From: Alopecurus myosuroides
Taxonomy: Eukaryota > Streptophyta > Magnoliopsida > Poales > Poaceae
Length of the DNA: 64,000 nucleotides
Reading direction: 5' to 3'
Assembly: GCA_028641055.1 (NCBI GenBank)
Contig: CM054062.1
Coordinates: 271,765,092-271,829,091, forward strand
Below the pieces are notes generated by a model, which was given only the letters and a program-made list of their open reading frames with translations, was not told where the DNA came from and searched no databases. Positions 24,636 to 35,100 of this stretch are shown in pieces (within the stretch, counting starts at the first letter, position 1; each line of letters begins with the position of its first letter). The position numbers and the translations under genes were made by a program.

Positions 24636-25785
24636 TCACTTGATCATTGGGGCGCAGTAAGCGGAAGTACAGCTTAGTCTCCTTCTCTTGCATGCTTTAC
24701 TTGATTCGGCATCAACTTCTGCCTCGTCGTCAGCAAAGTTCTGATCAGAGACCTCTGCAGAAAGAGAAAATGACATCAGAAATTTATTTCATGGCAGGAT
24801 GCTGCTTCAGTCTTCAGAACATAGATATATTCAGACAGAAAGAAAGAACCACGCAGTATGTTAGATATGATACACCAACATTGAAAGAGCCAATTGAGCT
24901 AGCTACCTGCATTTTCATCGAGAAGGTTTTCTCCCTTGCACGCTCCCAATTCCCTCGCATGCGACAGGGGAGTCCTCCCACTGACAGTTTGGATACCTGA
25001 TTCGTGATCACCCACTGAAGTTTCTTCCCTATCACCATTTGCACTGCTGCTGCAGTCACGCGGTCTAAAATGGCTGACCCACGGGTTGGCAGGCAGGCGG
25101 CATTTGGCACTGACTGGAGCACAGACATTGGCTGTCTCGAATTTGAGTTTCTCCCACGCTCCACCCCGGAGAACCTTGAACCCACTGGCACTTGAATCAT
25201 TCTGGTTCGCATCGTGTCCGCGTTTGCGAAGTTGGTCGAGGAAAGAAGATTCCATGGAGCTTATGTAAAGCGTGTGCCTCTCGTCTGTCCAGCCTGCCGA
25301 CATCAAGTTTGCAGTCCGATTGTCCTGTCAAAGAACAGCAAGACACTGGTCAGTTTATTTCCAGAGTGTAGGAATGTGCTAACAACATGAAATAAAAGCA
25401 GGGATCATACTTTCATGTTCCATGGAGTATTATAATCCAAGAGCAAAATGCAAGACTAGCACTTTTTTCATGACTTGGGGTATTTCTTTGTTCTTTCCTA
25501 CTATGAACGCAATTTAAACTCGAAAAACTATAGGAAATCGAAATAAACATTTAATAGACCACGAATTTACCGAATAGTTCTACACAGATCGAACAAGTAA
25601 GCATGCATAACAGAGGTACTATCACGAGTAAGAGAAACATGAAACCGATGAGCGGCATGACAAAACTGAGAATAGATAAACAGGCTGTGACAGGTAACAA
25701 GAACCAGTTGGTGGATTGTTACCTGTGCAATGCCGCCGGCCGCTGGCTCTGTTTTAGTCGTCCGATCTACAGACACGTCACCCAT
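24636..25785 (-). CDS. COR27/COR28-like cold- and clock-regulated protein, copy 1
   Basis: Three coding exons on the minus strand: 25785-25723, 25324-24907 and 24754-24636 (stop TGA at 24638-24636), giving 199 aa. Introns of 398 and 152 nt have GT-AG ends. The protein starts MGDVSVDRTTK. It has a conserved block at about residues 30-53 (GWTDERHTLYISSMESSF), an internal WEKLKF and HFRPR, an acidic EVSDQNFADDEAE (161-173) and a basic KRRR (183-186) that may act in nuclear import. The WTDE-H--Y--SME-SF and DQNF motifs are those of plant COR27/COR28 proteins, small nuclear regulators of the clock, photomorphogenesis and freezing tolerance in Arabidopsis (established there). The role in this species is inferred. 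Exon lengths equal those of copy 2. The long frame over exon 1 (25567-26259) is not used: the donor after codon 21 fixes the exon. Confidence 0.78.
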
Positions 25786-25875
25786 CTGATTCTTCCAAGG
25801 AAATTTTAAAAAAAAGAATGAACAAGGACAAGGATTCGCTTTCTGCTTCCCCGAAACTACACAAGATCTCGCTGC

Positions 25876-26387
25876 AGATATTTTTTTCTCTCGAGATGAA
25901 CCGCGTAGAGTCAGGAGATTCAAGCAAGAAGCGATCCGCTGGAAGGAAGAAACAGATGCCCCGACTCGAGGACGGATGAATCCGGCTGGAGGAGAAGGGG
26001 AACGCGGAAAAGATTGCTGGCCCTCCAACAACCGGAAAACAAGAACGAGTCTAGTCCAAAGAAGACCCCGGCGAATTTCGGAGGATTTAGGCGAGCGTTC
26101 GGAAAGATCCCACGGATCAAGCAGGCGAATCCTCGCAGAAAATTTGTGAGATGTGGCTGTGTCGAACGTGAGGGGTTCTCCGCACGGGAGGAATGGAGCA
26201 GGGGAGGAATGTATGAGCAAACTGACGAAGCAATGGTGCCGCAGGTGTGCGGGACGCAAATATCTAGGGGCAAAGCGGAGCCGCCTACTGTTCTTTTACG
26301 CCTACGTGCCGGCGCTTTTACACGTGGCACGGAAATATCTTTGCGGCTCTAGCTCGGGCTCGAGGGCAGATATTTTGTTCGGCCGAC
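25876..26387 (-). promoter_or_regulatory. Evening-element/CRT/G-box cluster upstream of COR27-like gene 1
   Basis: Two exact evening elements (AAAATATCT on the minus strand) lie at 25876-25884 and 26368-26376. One-mismatch plus-strand versions are CAAATATCT at 26257-26265 and GAAATATCT at 26332-26340. A G-box/ABRE core CACGTGGC is at 26321-26328 and a CRT/DRE core CCGAC at 26383-26387. Evening elements with ABRE-like sites drive cold and clock expression of Arabidopsis COR27, so the combination supports both the gene call and cold/circadian control. The nearest site may lie in the 5' UTR. Confidence 0.6.
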
Positions 26388-26784
26388 GTCGCCGCCAGTG
26401 GCGTTGCAAAGAGGAAAAGAAGAAAAAGAGAAAATTCAAGCCGCGGGCACAGTTTTGCTTTGCGGATTACGGCCATACTAGCATCTAGAAAAAGGATTAC
26501 AACCAGAGTATTTTGTGATAAAGGTAAGTATATTAATATCAAGTTGCTATCACGCACGCCAAGTCTCTGCAACAACTTAATATCAAGAGCAAGTCGAGAA
26601 TATCGCAAAGCATGTTGCTCTTCAAATATATTCTATTCTACTAAATAGTTAAACAAAACGAGTCGGATAGAGATCCAACGATAATTCGCGCTACTCATGT
26701 TTGCTAGAAAATCGAGCGCACAATATGGTTAAAAAATATGATCATATTTGTAGATTGCAAATTTTGCATTCTAGCAAGCTTTCT
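26388..26784. other. Upstream intergenic sequence of COR27-like gene 1
   Basis: No gene, RNA or mobile element is recognised. It is AT-rich beyond about 26480 and contains no convincing promoter beyond the cluster already listed. Confidence 0.4.
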
Positions 26785-26936
26785 TTGGAATCCTTGAATT
26801 ATCTAAACCCTCGCAAATGCACTAAAATACATTCTCTATGATGTTAACTGCGCCTTGGGGTTGGAATCCTTGAATTATCTAAACCCTCGCAAATGCGTTG
26901 AAATACATTCTCTATGATGTTACCGATGCCTTGGGG
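26785..26936. repeat. Tandem duplication, two 76-bp units
   Basis: Units 26785-26860 and 26861-26936 both begin TTGGAATCCTTGAATTATCT and end CCTTGGGG, with a few substitutions. One related, diverged unit occurs near 31535-31600 upstream of gene 2, so this block belongs to the gene-duplication unit. Confidence 0.85.
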
Positions 26937-27017
26937 AGTTACAAAATTGCAGATATTTTTGTGGTTTCTTGGATGCTTTGTTCAGTTATCTAGGCTCTAG
27001 CTAGAGGAAAAGTCACT

Positions 27018-27830
27018 TTGGCTCTTAGGTACAAGTGCTCCCTTTATTTTAAAAGTTCAAAAATCATACTACAAGTTTTAGAATAAACCGAAACAAAAAA
27101 AATGGATATAGTCAATGATGCGTCCTACAAATATGTAAAATCATATTGTGAGATCCCTTATATTATGAGCTATATAAAAATTGTATTTTGGAGATTTAAA
27201 AGTGTGTATACTCGGATCCACATATTTATCCTTTTTATGTATATTAGAATATAAAGTATTTCGAATTGAGATTTGAAATAAACTGAGCACTAGAGCTCGG
27301 GAGTCAAAATCTTCACTCTAAGAGCCCAAATGAAATATCACCAATCCATAGTAAATGACAGCCAACAGATGAGATCAATATCTTTTTTCTTTTGAAAACA
27401 ATAGTATTCAATACTAGCATCACAGGCATCAAAGGCTTTTTTTTTGGCTCCCGAGTTTCAGTAAAAAAAATATTTTTTTAAAAATTGGAAAATCATATTT
27501 AGAGGTTTCGAAAAAGCTGAAAAAATGTTAGATTTATCTAGTAAAATCAAATTTACAAATCCAAAAAAGACCGCAACGCTAATTATTTTTAATTCTAGGC
27601 TAAAATAAAACGTGAAAATCTGATGGATTTTAAAGTTTTGAAAGTATACACTATTCGCTATGCACAAATCTTTTTATTTTTATTTTTTGTAGCTTAAAAA
27701 TATAAAGTGAGAGTAAGCATGATAGTAAGACACATCATTAAAGTACGTCTAGAATTTAGTTCTAAATTTTTTTAAACTTGTAAATATGATTAAAAAAAGT
27801 AAAGATATCACTTTGAGCTGCACATCGCGA
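27018..27830. repeat. AT-rich foldback-like repeats between the two COR27-like genes
   Basis: Imperfect inverted sequences flank an AT-rich core: TTGGCTCTTAGG at about 27018 and the inverse of TTGACTCCCGAG at about 27308. A second similar unit seems to begin at about 27445 (TTGGCTCCCGAG). These look like non-autonomous elements of the kind at 23905-24268. No coding sequence is seen. Boundaries are approximate. Confidence 0.35.
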
Positions 27831-27861
27831 GGGTCCAGGAGGTGTTAGAGCGGAAGTTCTA

Positions 27862-28006
27862 CTCCCTCCGTATCGAAATGTAAAATATTTTACCGTATCA
27901 GACATGTTTTAGTGTGTAGGTTTATGTGAATATACACACTAGAACATGTGTAAATACGTTTTATCTAGAAAACACTAAAACATTTTACATTTTGATACGG
28001 AGGGAG
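27862..28006. mobile_element. Stowaway MITE (Tc1/Mariner)
   Basis: It begins CTCCCTCCGTATCGAAATGT and ends with its near-perfect inverse (...GATACGGAGGGAG), flanked by TA on both sides (27860-27861 and 28007-28008). It is 145 bp and almost fully self-complementary, as usual for this family. Confidence 0.92.
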
Positions 28007-28008
28007 TA

Positions 28009-28440
28009 GCATAGTAGATTTGACATGGTTCAGGCTGCACATTGCCATTCCACAACCTTATTATTGCCTTTTGGATTGGTCATTCTGCAAGATATTTTTT
28101 AGAAAAGCAAAAGCTTTTGCTCTATTTTCATTGAATAAAACAGCAGACTGCACAGGGTGACCAGAAGGACGAAAGAGGACGGGCAAGAACCGTCAACATG
28201 GAACACCAAACATTCCATTAAGAAAAAGAATCCTCCGGACTTGCACTTCGCTCATTGCAAATTTGGTTGTCATTTATACCATGCTGCATGTGTGTAACAC
28301 ACTTGGACTGTGGCAAAAAAAGAATTAAATTAGGACCATTCACATCTTCGTTGCAAACATGAACACTTCATTCACATTGCAGGCAGCAGTTGCCAGAAAA
28401 CACATCAACCATTAACATCCATAAATTGAAGTATTATCTA
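28009..28440. other. Unassigned intergenic sequence
   Basis: No gene is seen. It contains a 14-bp perfect palindrome GCAAAAGCTTTTGC (28107-28120) within a stretch resembling degraded retroelement tail sequence. Nothing else is supported. Confidence 0.35.
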
Positions 28441-28726
28441 ATTCTTCTAAGTAGTCAGTGAGCCTATTATACTGAGTCACGAGTGGACTACACAACTGAG
28501 AAAAAACTGCAAGATACATTCTTTTGCGAGAAAAAAATAGGCAGATAATCTAATCTATTAAATCGCCAACACTAACTCCTCCAATGCTCAGTGCTTCCAT
28601 GCGAGCATTCTTGCTTCCATGTTCCCACAGATTTTGAGCTAGCAACAACCTGTTTGAGTCACAATCAGTGCGTTTCTTTTCATCTCAACACTCGTAATAG
28701 AACTCTCTACAATAGATCATGTGAAT

Positions 28727-30036
28727 TCACTTGATCATTGGGGCGCAGTAAGCGGAAGTACCACTTAATCTCCTTCTCTTGCATGCTATACTTGATTCGG
28801 CGCCAACTTCCGCCTCGTCGTCGGCAAAGTTCTGATCAGAGACCTCTGCAGAAAGAAAGAAAGAAAGAAAACGGCATCAGAAATTTAGCTCATCGCAGGA
28901 TGCTGCTTCAGAGCATAGATGCATTCAGACAGAAAGAACCACCAGCAAGCGAGCATGTTGGAGCTCAATCACACTTGGTTATTATATTGTGCATACGTCT
29001 TCCATAAAATCAGCTAGTGTTAAGAAAAACATGTGTGCATGATGCGCCAAACATCGAATGAGGTAACTGAGTTAACTACCTGTATTTTCATCGAGAAGGT
29101 TTTCTCCCTTGCACGCTCCCAATTCCCTCTCATGCGACAGGGGAGTCCTCCCAGTGACAGTTTGGATACCCGATTCGTGATCACCCACTGAAGAATCCGC
29201 CCCATCACCATTTGCACTGCTGCTGCAGTCACGCGGTCTAAAACGCCGGATCCACGGGTTCGCTGACAGGTCGCATTTCCTACTGACTGGGGCAGCAGCA
29301 TTGGTTCTCTCGAATTTGAGCTTCTCCCACACTCCGCGGCGGAGAACCTTGAACCCGTTGCCGCTTGGATCATTCCGGTTCGCATCGTGTCCGCGTTTCT
29401 GGAGTTGATTGAGGAAAGAGGACTCCATGGAGCTTATGTAAAGCGTGTGCCTCTCATCTGTCCAGCCTGCCGACATCAGATTTGCAGTCCGATTATCCTG
29501 TGAGAGAAGAACAAGACACTAGTCAGTTTATTTCCAGTTTTTTTTTCTTAAGTAATAAAGCCCTTTATCAAAAAAAAAAGTCAGTTTATTTTCAGGGTGT
29601 GGGAATCTGGTAACAGCATGAAGTAAAGCAAGGATCCAATTTTCATGTTCCAAGGCACACTAGTAGTACTTTCCGATTTTTTTGTTTTTTGTTTTGCAAG
29701 AATGTCACTTTTTCATGACTTGGGATATTATTATTTTTTGTTTTTTTTTTCGTATTATCGTGAACATAATTTAAACTTGGAAAACAAATGGAATTGAAAT
29801 AAACAATGAATAGACCACGAATTTACCGAACAGCCGAACAAGTAAATATGCAATAACATAGGTACGACGAGAGAAAGTGAAAGATGAAGCCGATGAGTAG
29901 GATGACAATAAATGAGAATAAATAAACAGGACGTGACAGCTAGCAAGAACCAGCTGGTAGACTGTTACCATACCTGTGCAATGCCGCCGGGTGCTGGCTC
30001 TGCTTGAATCGGTCGATCCAGAGACACGTCACCCAT
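28727..30036 (-). CDS. COR27/COR28-like cold- and clock-regulated protein, copy 2
   Basis: Three minus-strand coding exons, 30036-29974, 29497-29080 and 28845-28727 (stop TGA at 28729-28727), give 199 aa, the same lengths as copy 1. Introns are 476 and 234 nt with GT-AG ends. The protein starts MGDVSLDRPIQ and keeps the GWTDERHTLYISSMESSF block, WEKLKF, RRFRPRD, DQNFADDEAE and KRRR. Substitutions against copy 1 are moderate and the frame is intact, so both copies look functional. Intron 1 contains a small retroposed insertion absent from copy 1 (29538-29579). The start is chosen by similarity to copy 1. The same function is inferred: a small nuclear regulator linked to cold and the circadian clock. 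Confidence 0.78.
29538..29579 (+). mobile_element. 42-bp retroposed insertion with 16-bp target duplication
   Basis: A T-run, a short body containing AATAAAG, and an A-run lie between GTCAGTTTATTTCCAG (29522-29537) and GTCAGTTTATTTTCAG (29580-29595). The paralogous site in copy 1 (about 25351-25366) has the target once and no insert. This is the signature of target-primed reverse transcription of a severely truncated LINE or SINE tail. Confidence 0.7.
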
Positions 30037-30274
30037 CTGGTTCTTCCGATGAAGGAAAATAAAGAAGGAACTAACGGACAAGGCCCAACGATTCGCTTTC
30101 TGTTTCCCCGAAACTACACAAGATCTCGCACTCGTAGCAGATTTCTCTGTCGAGACGAACCCCGCGTCGAGGCAGGAGATTCAAGGAAGAAACGATCCGG
30201 TGGAAGGAAGAAGAAGCAGATCCCTCGACCTCGGGGTCGGCTGAATCCGGAGGAGAGGAGAAGGCGAAGGCCGA

Positions 30275-30638
30275 AGATATTTTCGAACCCCCAACAACCG
30301 GAAGACAAGAACGCGCTAGCCAAGCCAAGGATCTAAGCGAGCGCTCGAAAAAAATCTCAGGGATCAAGCAGGCAGGCGAACAAACCCTCGCGAGAAAATT
30401 TGAGAAATTTGGCTGTGCGGGACGTGTGGGGTTCTCCGCAGGAGATAAGTACTCCGGAGCCGGAAGGAATGGATGAGCAAAGTGACGAAGCAACGATGCC
30501 GCAAATATCTAGCTAGGCAAAGCGGAGGCCGCCTGCCGTTCCTTCACGCCTACGTGCCGGCGCTTTTCCACGTGGGCGGGGCGACGGGAAATATCTCGCG
30601 GGGCTGGTGCTGGGAGGCCAGATATTTGTTGGGCCGAC
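30275..30638 (-). promoter_or_regulatory. Evening-element/CRT/G-box cluster upstream of COR27-like gene 2
   Basis: An exact evening element (AAAATATCT, minus strand) lies at 30275-30283. One-mismatch versions are CAAATATCT at 30502-30510, GAAATATCT at 30588-30596 and the inverse of CAAATATCT at 30620-30628. A G-box CACGTG is at 30569-30574 and a CRT core CCGAC at 30634-30638. The order of sites matches copy 1, showing that the regulatory module was duplicated with the gene and retained. Confidence 0.6.
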
Positions 30639-30696
30639 GTTCGCCGCCGGAAAGATCTGCGAGGGGAGGGGCGGGAGCTGGGACCCGCCGGCGCCG

Positions 30697-31140
30697 CGAG
30701 AGGTAGACCGGAGTAGGAGAATCTGCGTGCGGCAAGTGGCAGCTCCAGCCCGCGCGGCACACGGTTTAACCTGTTTTGTTTTGCTTTCTCGTTGGGTTAA
30801 CGCTGACACCGTCATGCTTTGTTAGGTGCTGTCGTAATCGCCGTATATGAAGCTACGTGTACTCCGGCTAGCGCATGTTCAGTGGTAACCATGGCCAAAA
30901 TGCACCGGGATCCATTTACTATCGTGCTTAATTTGCTGATCGACCAACCATCCCGACTATACTTTTCCAATAATGAAGGGAAACCTTCGGACGATTCGGT
31001 GGTCACCATGCACGTGGGTCGGAAAATATCGAGGACGAAAATCTGTAGGTGCCAAGGGGCTCGTGTGTCTCTTGCTTTCTCCTATGATTATGCTGACACG
31101 TCATGTTTTGGCCGTTAAATGCCATAATGGGCTACGTGTG
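30697..31140. repeat. Upstream module duplicated at 37420-37860
   Basis: Shared landmarks in the same order are GACCGGAGTAG-AGAA, GGCAAGTGGCAGCT, TCGGACGATTCGG-GGT, TTGCTTTCTC--ATG-TTA and GCTGACA-GTCA. Within this segment TTGCTTTCTC...GCTGACA also repeats at about 30781 and 31073. It appears to be decayed tandem duplication of COR27-upstream DNA. No coding sequence is supported. Confidence 0.65.
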
Positions 31141-31643
31141 TGCATATGGACCCCGGAGACCAAAGATAGTACGCGTGATGCCGTTTGAGTTGCACAAGTG
31201 CATACCGTCATGTAAAAGAGCGGCATTTTTCAGAGAATATCACAAACGCGTTTGCTCTTCGATTGTCTTATTCCGGTGAGCTATCAAACATGAATTAAAG
31301 CTACGTGTACGCATGTGAGCCCCGGACGACGAAGACAGTATACGCACATGCATGTGCGACCAGTAATACAGTACATCCAAAGATAGACAATTTGCACTAC
31401 TAGTGTAGTGTGTGCTAATTAAAGCGCCCACGATATGGTAAAAAGGTATAATAACATATGCGTACACGTACCGTAAAAACTATTGTACACCGCGATTTTG
31501 CTGTTTGTTTGTAAGCTTTTTTTTTTAGAATCACATATCTTAAAACCCTCGCCGATGCACTGAAATACATTCAGTATACCACAAATGGTGCCTTGCGGCG
31601 GTAGGAGAAGTGCAGATATTTTTGTTGTTCGGATGCTTTGTTC
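31141..31643. other. Intergenic sequence upstream of COR27-like gene 2
   Basis: No gene is seen. The stretch at about 31530-31640 matches 26880-26985 upstream of copy 1 (ACCCTCGC--ATGC, GAAATACATTC, GCAGATATTTTTGT, GGATGCTTTGTTC). It marks the distal part of the duplicated unit and includes one evening-element-like site (31614-31622). Confidence 0.5.
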
Positions 31644-31831
31644 CACTGGCGGAACCAGGGGGGGACCAGCAGGGGCCTTGGCCCCCCCTATGGTTTGGCA
31701 AAATATTTGTTTTGTAGTGTATAAACCGGATTTAGGTACAAATTTTAGAAAAAATTAGCATGTTTGGCTCCCCCTAACTGAATATTAGCATGTTGGGCTC
31801 CCCTCAAATTTGAATCCTGGTTCCGCCAGTG
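31644..31831. mobile_element. hAT-type MITE, 188 bp
   Basis: Perfect 16-bp terminal inverted repeats (CACTGGCGGAACCAGG and its inverse) are flanked by an exact 8-bp duplication CTTTGTTC (31636-31643 and 31832-31839). Eight-base duplications are diagnostic of hAT elements. No transposase is encoded. The empty site is represented by copy 1's upstream region near 26976. Confidence 0.9.
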
Positions 31832-31874
31832 CTTTGTTCACTTGTCCACGGGAAGCCTTGGGCTAGAGCATCAC

Positions 31875-32152
31875 TGTAAGAGCCCGATCGGATCAAGCCT
31901 CTCTCTCGCGTTTAACTGGAATAATTCTCGATCGAGTACGAACACAGCAGGCCCCTGGCCGCACGCACACCTACCACGGCACTGCCGTTTCCATCAAGTC
32001 ATTCGCCAACGTTCTACCTAGTTTCCTTCCTCTAATATAGCTTCCTTCAGTTGACCCATTCCTGGCCAGCTAGCCTAGCTGGCAGTCCAGCCTTCCTCTT
32101 GGGCCTTGGCGTTCCGGGCTTCTCGCTGGTGGGCCGGGAGGGGTCGTTGACA
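31875..32152 (-). repeat. 3' LTR of the Reina-like element
   Basis: 278 bp with TG...CA ends, identical to 36907-37184 by direct reading. The gag-pol stop codon lies inside it. Confidence 0.95.
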
Positions 32153-35100
32153 ATCCCCCCCTCTTGTGTACCTGCTTGCCCCCAAGCAGGCGCACGAGGA
32201 AATCGCTGACGTAGGCTCTCCTCATCCTCCCATGTCGCGAGCTCGGCAGGGGCACCACTCCACTGGACGAGGACCTGCGCCACCATACGCTGTCCATCTT
32301 GGCGAGCACGACGCTGGAGGATCTCTTGAGGAACTTGGTACGGCGCGTCGAGAGGCGGAAGTTGTGGCAGAGCATGTTGACCTGGGCGCAAACAGGCCTT
32401 GAGGAGGGAGACGTGGAACACCGGGTGGACGCGGCTGTGATCCGGGAGCTGGAGCTTGTACGCCACTGCACCAATTCGTTCCAAGACGCGGAAGGGGCCG
32501 AAGTACTTGAAGGCGAGCTTGTGGTTGGCGCGACGCTCGACGGAGATCTGCAGGTAGGGCTGGAGCTTTAGGTAGACGACGTCCCCTACCTTGAAGACGC
32601 GCTCGCTGCGATTCTTGTCCGCCTGGTGTTTCATCCTCTGCTGCATTCGGAGAAGATGCTGTCGAGCGGACGCGATGACCAACTGGCGCTCCTGTAACCA
32701 AGTCTGGACATCCATGGGCGGCACAACGTCAGAAGCGGAAATTCCAAAATACCTGGGCTTTCTTCCATAGAGGATTTCGAAGGGGGAGCTTCCCAACGAC
32801 GCGTGCCAGTTCGTGTTGTACCAATATTCGCACAAGGGCAACCACTTGCTCCACTGATTGGGGTGTGAGCTGATGAAGCAACGGAGATAACACTCGATCG
32901 ACTGATTGACTCGCTCCGTCTGGCCATCAGTTTCCGGGTGGCTAGCTGTGCTCATCCTCAACTGTGTTCCTGTTGCCCTGAAGACTCCCTGCCAGAATCC
33001 GCTAGTGAACACCGGATCGCGGTCTGACACCAAGGACTGCGGCAAACCATGGAGGCGAAAGATGTTGTCGACGAACTTCTGCGCTACCACGCTGGCAGTG
33101 TAGGGATGCTTCAATGGAATGAAATGAGCGAACTTGGACAGCTTATCGACGACGACGAGAATGCAGTCGAAGCCACGCGAAGCAGGGAGCCCATCAATGA
33201 AGTCCATGGTGGCCATCTCCCACGGGCTCGACGGCACCGGCAACGGCTGCAGCAATCCTGGTGACAGTACTCGTTCAGGCTTGGCTCGTTGGCAAATGTC
33301 ACACGTTTGCACATAGTTTTTGACAGCAGCTTTCATGCCGACCCATTTGAAAAGAGATAGCAGCCTTCTGTAAGTCACAGGGAACCCGGAGTGCCCCCCT
33401 TGTGGGCTGTCATGGAACGCGGATATAATTTTTCGCTGGAACTCAACACCACTGCCTATCCAGATTCTGCCGTCGTATCGCAACAGGCCTGCACTGAGAG
33501 AGAAATGTGGAACGGAGGTTGGATCCAACAGCAGCTTCTGCATCACACTCTGTGCATAATCGTCGGCGAGGTAGCTCTCTTCCACTGCTTCCAACCAAGC
33601 TGGCTTGACCGTCGTGATCGCGAATAGCTGGGAGGACTCAACGGGCTTGCGGGAGAGTGCATCAGCCGCGCCATTGGAGATTCCCTTCTTGTAAACAACA
33701 CGGTACTGTAATCCCATCATTTTGGTGAGCGCCTTGCGCTGCCAGTCAGTATGAAGCCGCTGGTCCGTCAGGTGTGTCAGGCTTTGGTGATCCGTGCGGA
33801 TAATGAACTCCCCCAGCTGGAGATACGAACGCCACTGCTCGATTGCCAAGAGAATTGCGAGATATTCCTTTTCGTAGACGGACAAGCATCTGTTGCGAGG
33901 CCCAAGCGCGCGGCTGACGAAGGCGACGGGGTGACCTTGCTGCGACAGCACCGCGCCAATGCCGACGTCACAGGCGTCCGTTTCCACAACGAATTGCTTC
34001 GAGAAGTCCGGGAGGGCGAGGACGGGGGCAGAAATCAAGGCTTGCTTCAGGGTGTGGAAGGCAACGGACGCGTCCTCCGTCCAGACGAACAGGGCCCCTT
34101 TCTTCAGGAGCGCGGTGAGTGGCCTGCTGATAATCGCGTAGTGCCGTATGAATTTCCGATAATATCCACTGAGCCCTAGAAATCCACGCAAATCCTTCAC
34201 AGATTCTGGTTGCGGCCACGAACGAACAGTCTCAATTTTGGTCTCGTCAGTCGACACCCCTTGGTCCGAAATGACATGGCCCAGATATGCAATTTTCTGT
34301 TGAGCGAATGCGCATTTTGATCGCTTGACCTTCCACTGCTCCTTCTGCAAGATTTCCAGCACAATCCGAACATGCTCCAGGTGCTCATGCAGGGTGGGGC
34401 TATAGATAAGGATATCATCGAAAAACACAAGGGCGAATTTGCGCAGAACAGGGGCAAGAGCTGCGTTCATGGCGTATTGAAATGTTGCAGGTGCACCGCT
34501 GAGACCAAAGGCCATTACCTTGAATTCGTAATGTCCGTTGTGCGACTGGAACGCGGTCTTGTAGGCCTCCCCAGGCGCGAGACGGATTTGGTGGTAGCCA
34601 GCACGTAAATCCAATTTCGAGAACCAGCGCGCTCCAGCGAGCTCATCGAGAAGTTCATCAATGACAGGCAGCGGGTATTTTCCTTTGATGGTGAGAGCAT
34701 TCAGGTGGCGATAATCGACCACCAAGCGCCAGGAACGATCGTCCTTTCGAACCAGCAGAATCGGAGACGAGAATGGACTGTTGCTGTGCGAAATCACGCC
34801 TTGGCGCAGAAGCTCCTCAATCTGTCGCTCAATTTCAGTCTTCAGCTCCGGCGCAACACGATAGGGGCGAATGGAAACCGGCCGCGCACCTGGAACCAGA
34901 GGAATTTGGTGGTCGTACTGCCTGCTGGGTGGTAATCCGGTGGGCTCCTGGAAGAGGGCATCGAATTGGTCCAAGATTGCTTGCACACCTGGGTGCAGGT
35001 TTTCTTCGTCAGGCCGTTTCTGTTCGTGCATCAGGTGCAGTTCCACTTGAGCATGCGTAACATCTGGAGGACCGAGACCATGCAGCACCGTCAATTGGCC

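Noticed and set aside
25567..26330. Long minus-strand frames over COR27-like exon 1 and its upstream region
   Set aside because: Only the 21 codons up to the donor at 25722 are conserved in copy 2. The upstream part holds promoter motifs and differs between the copies.
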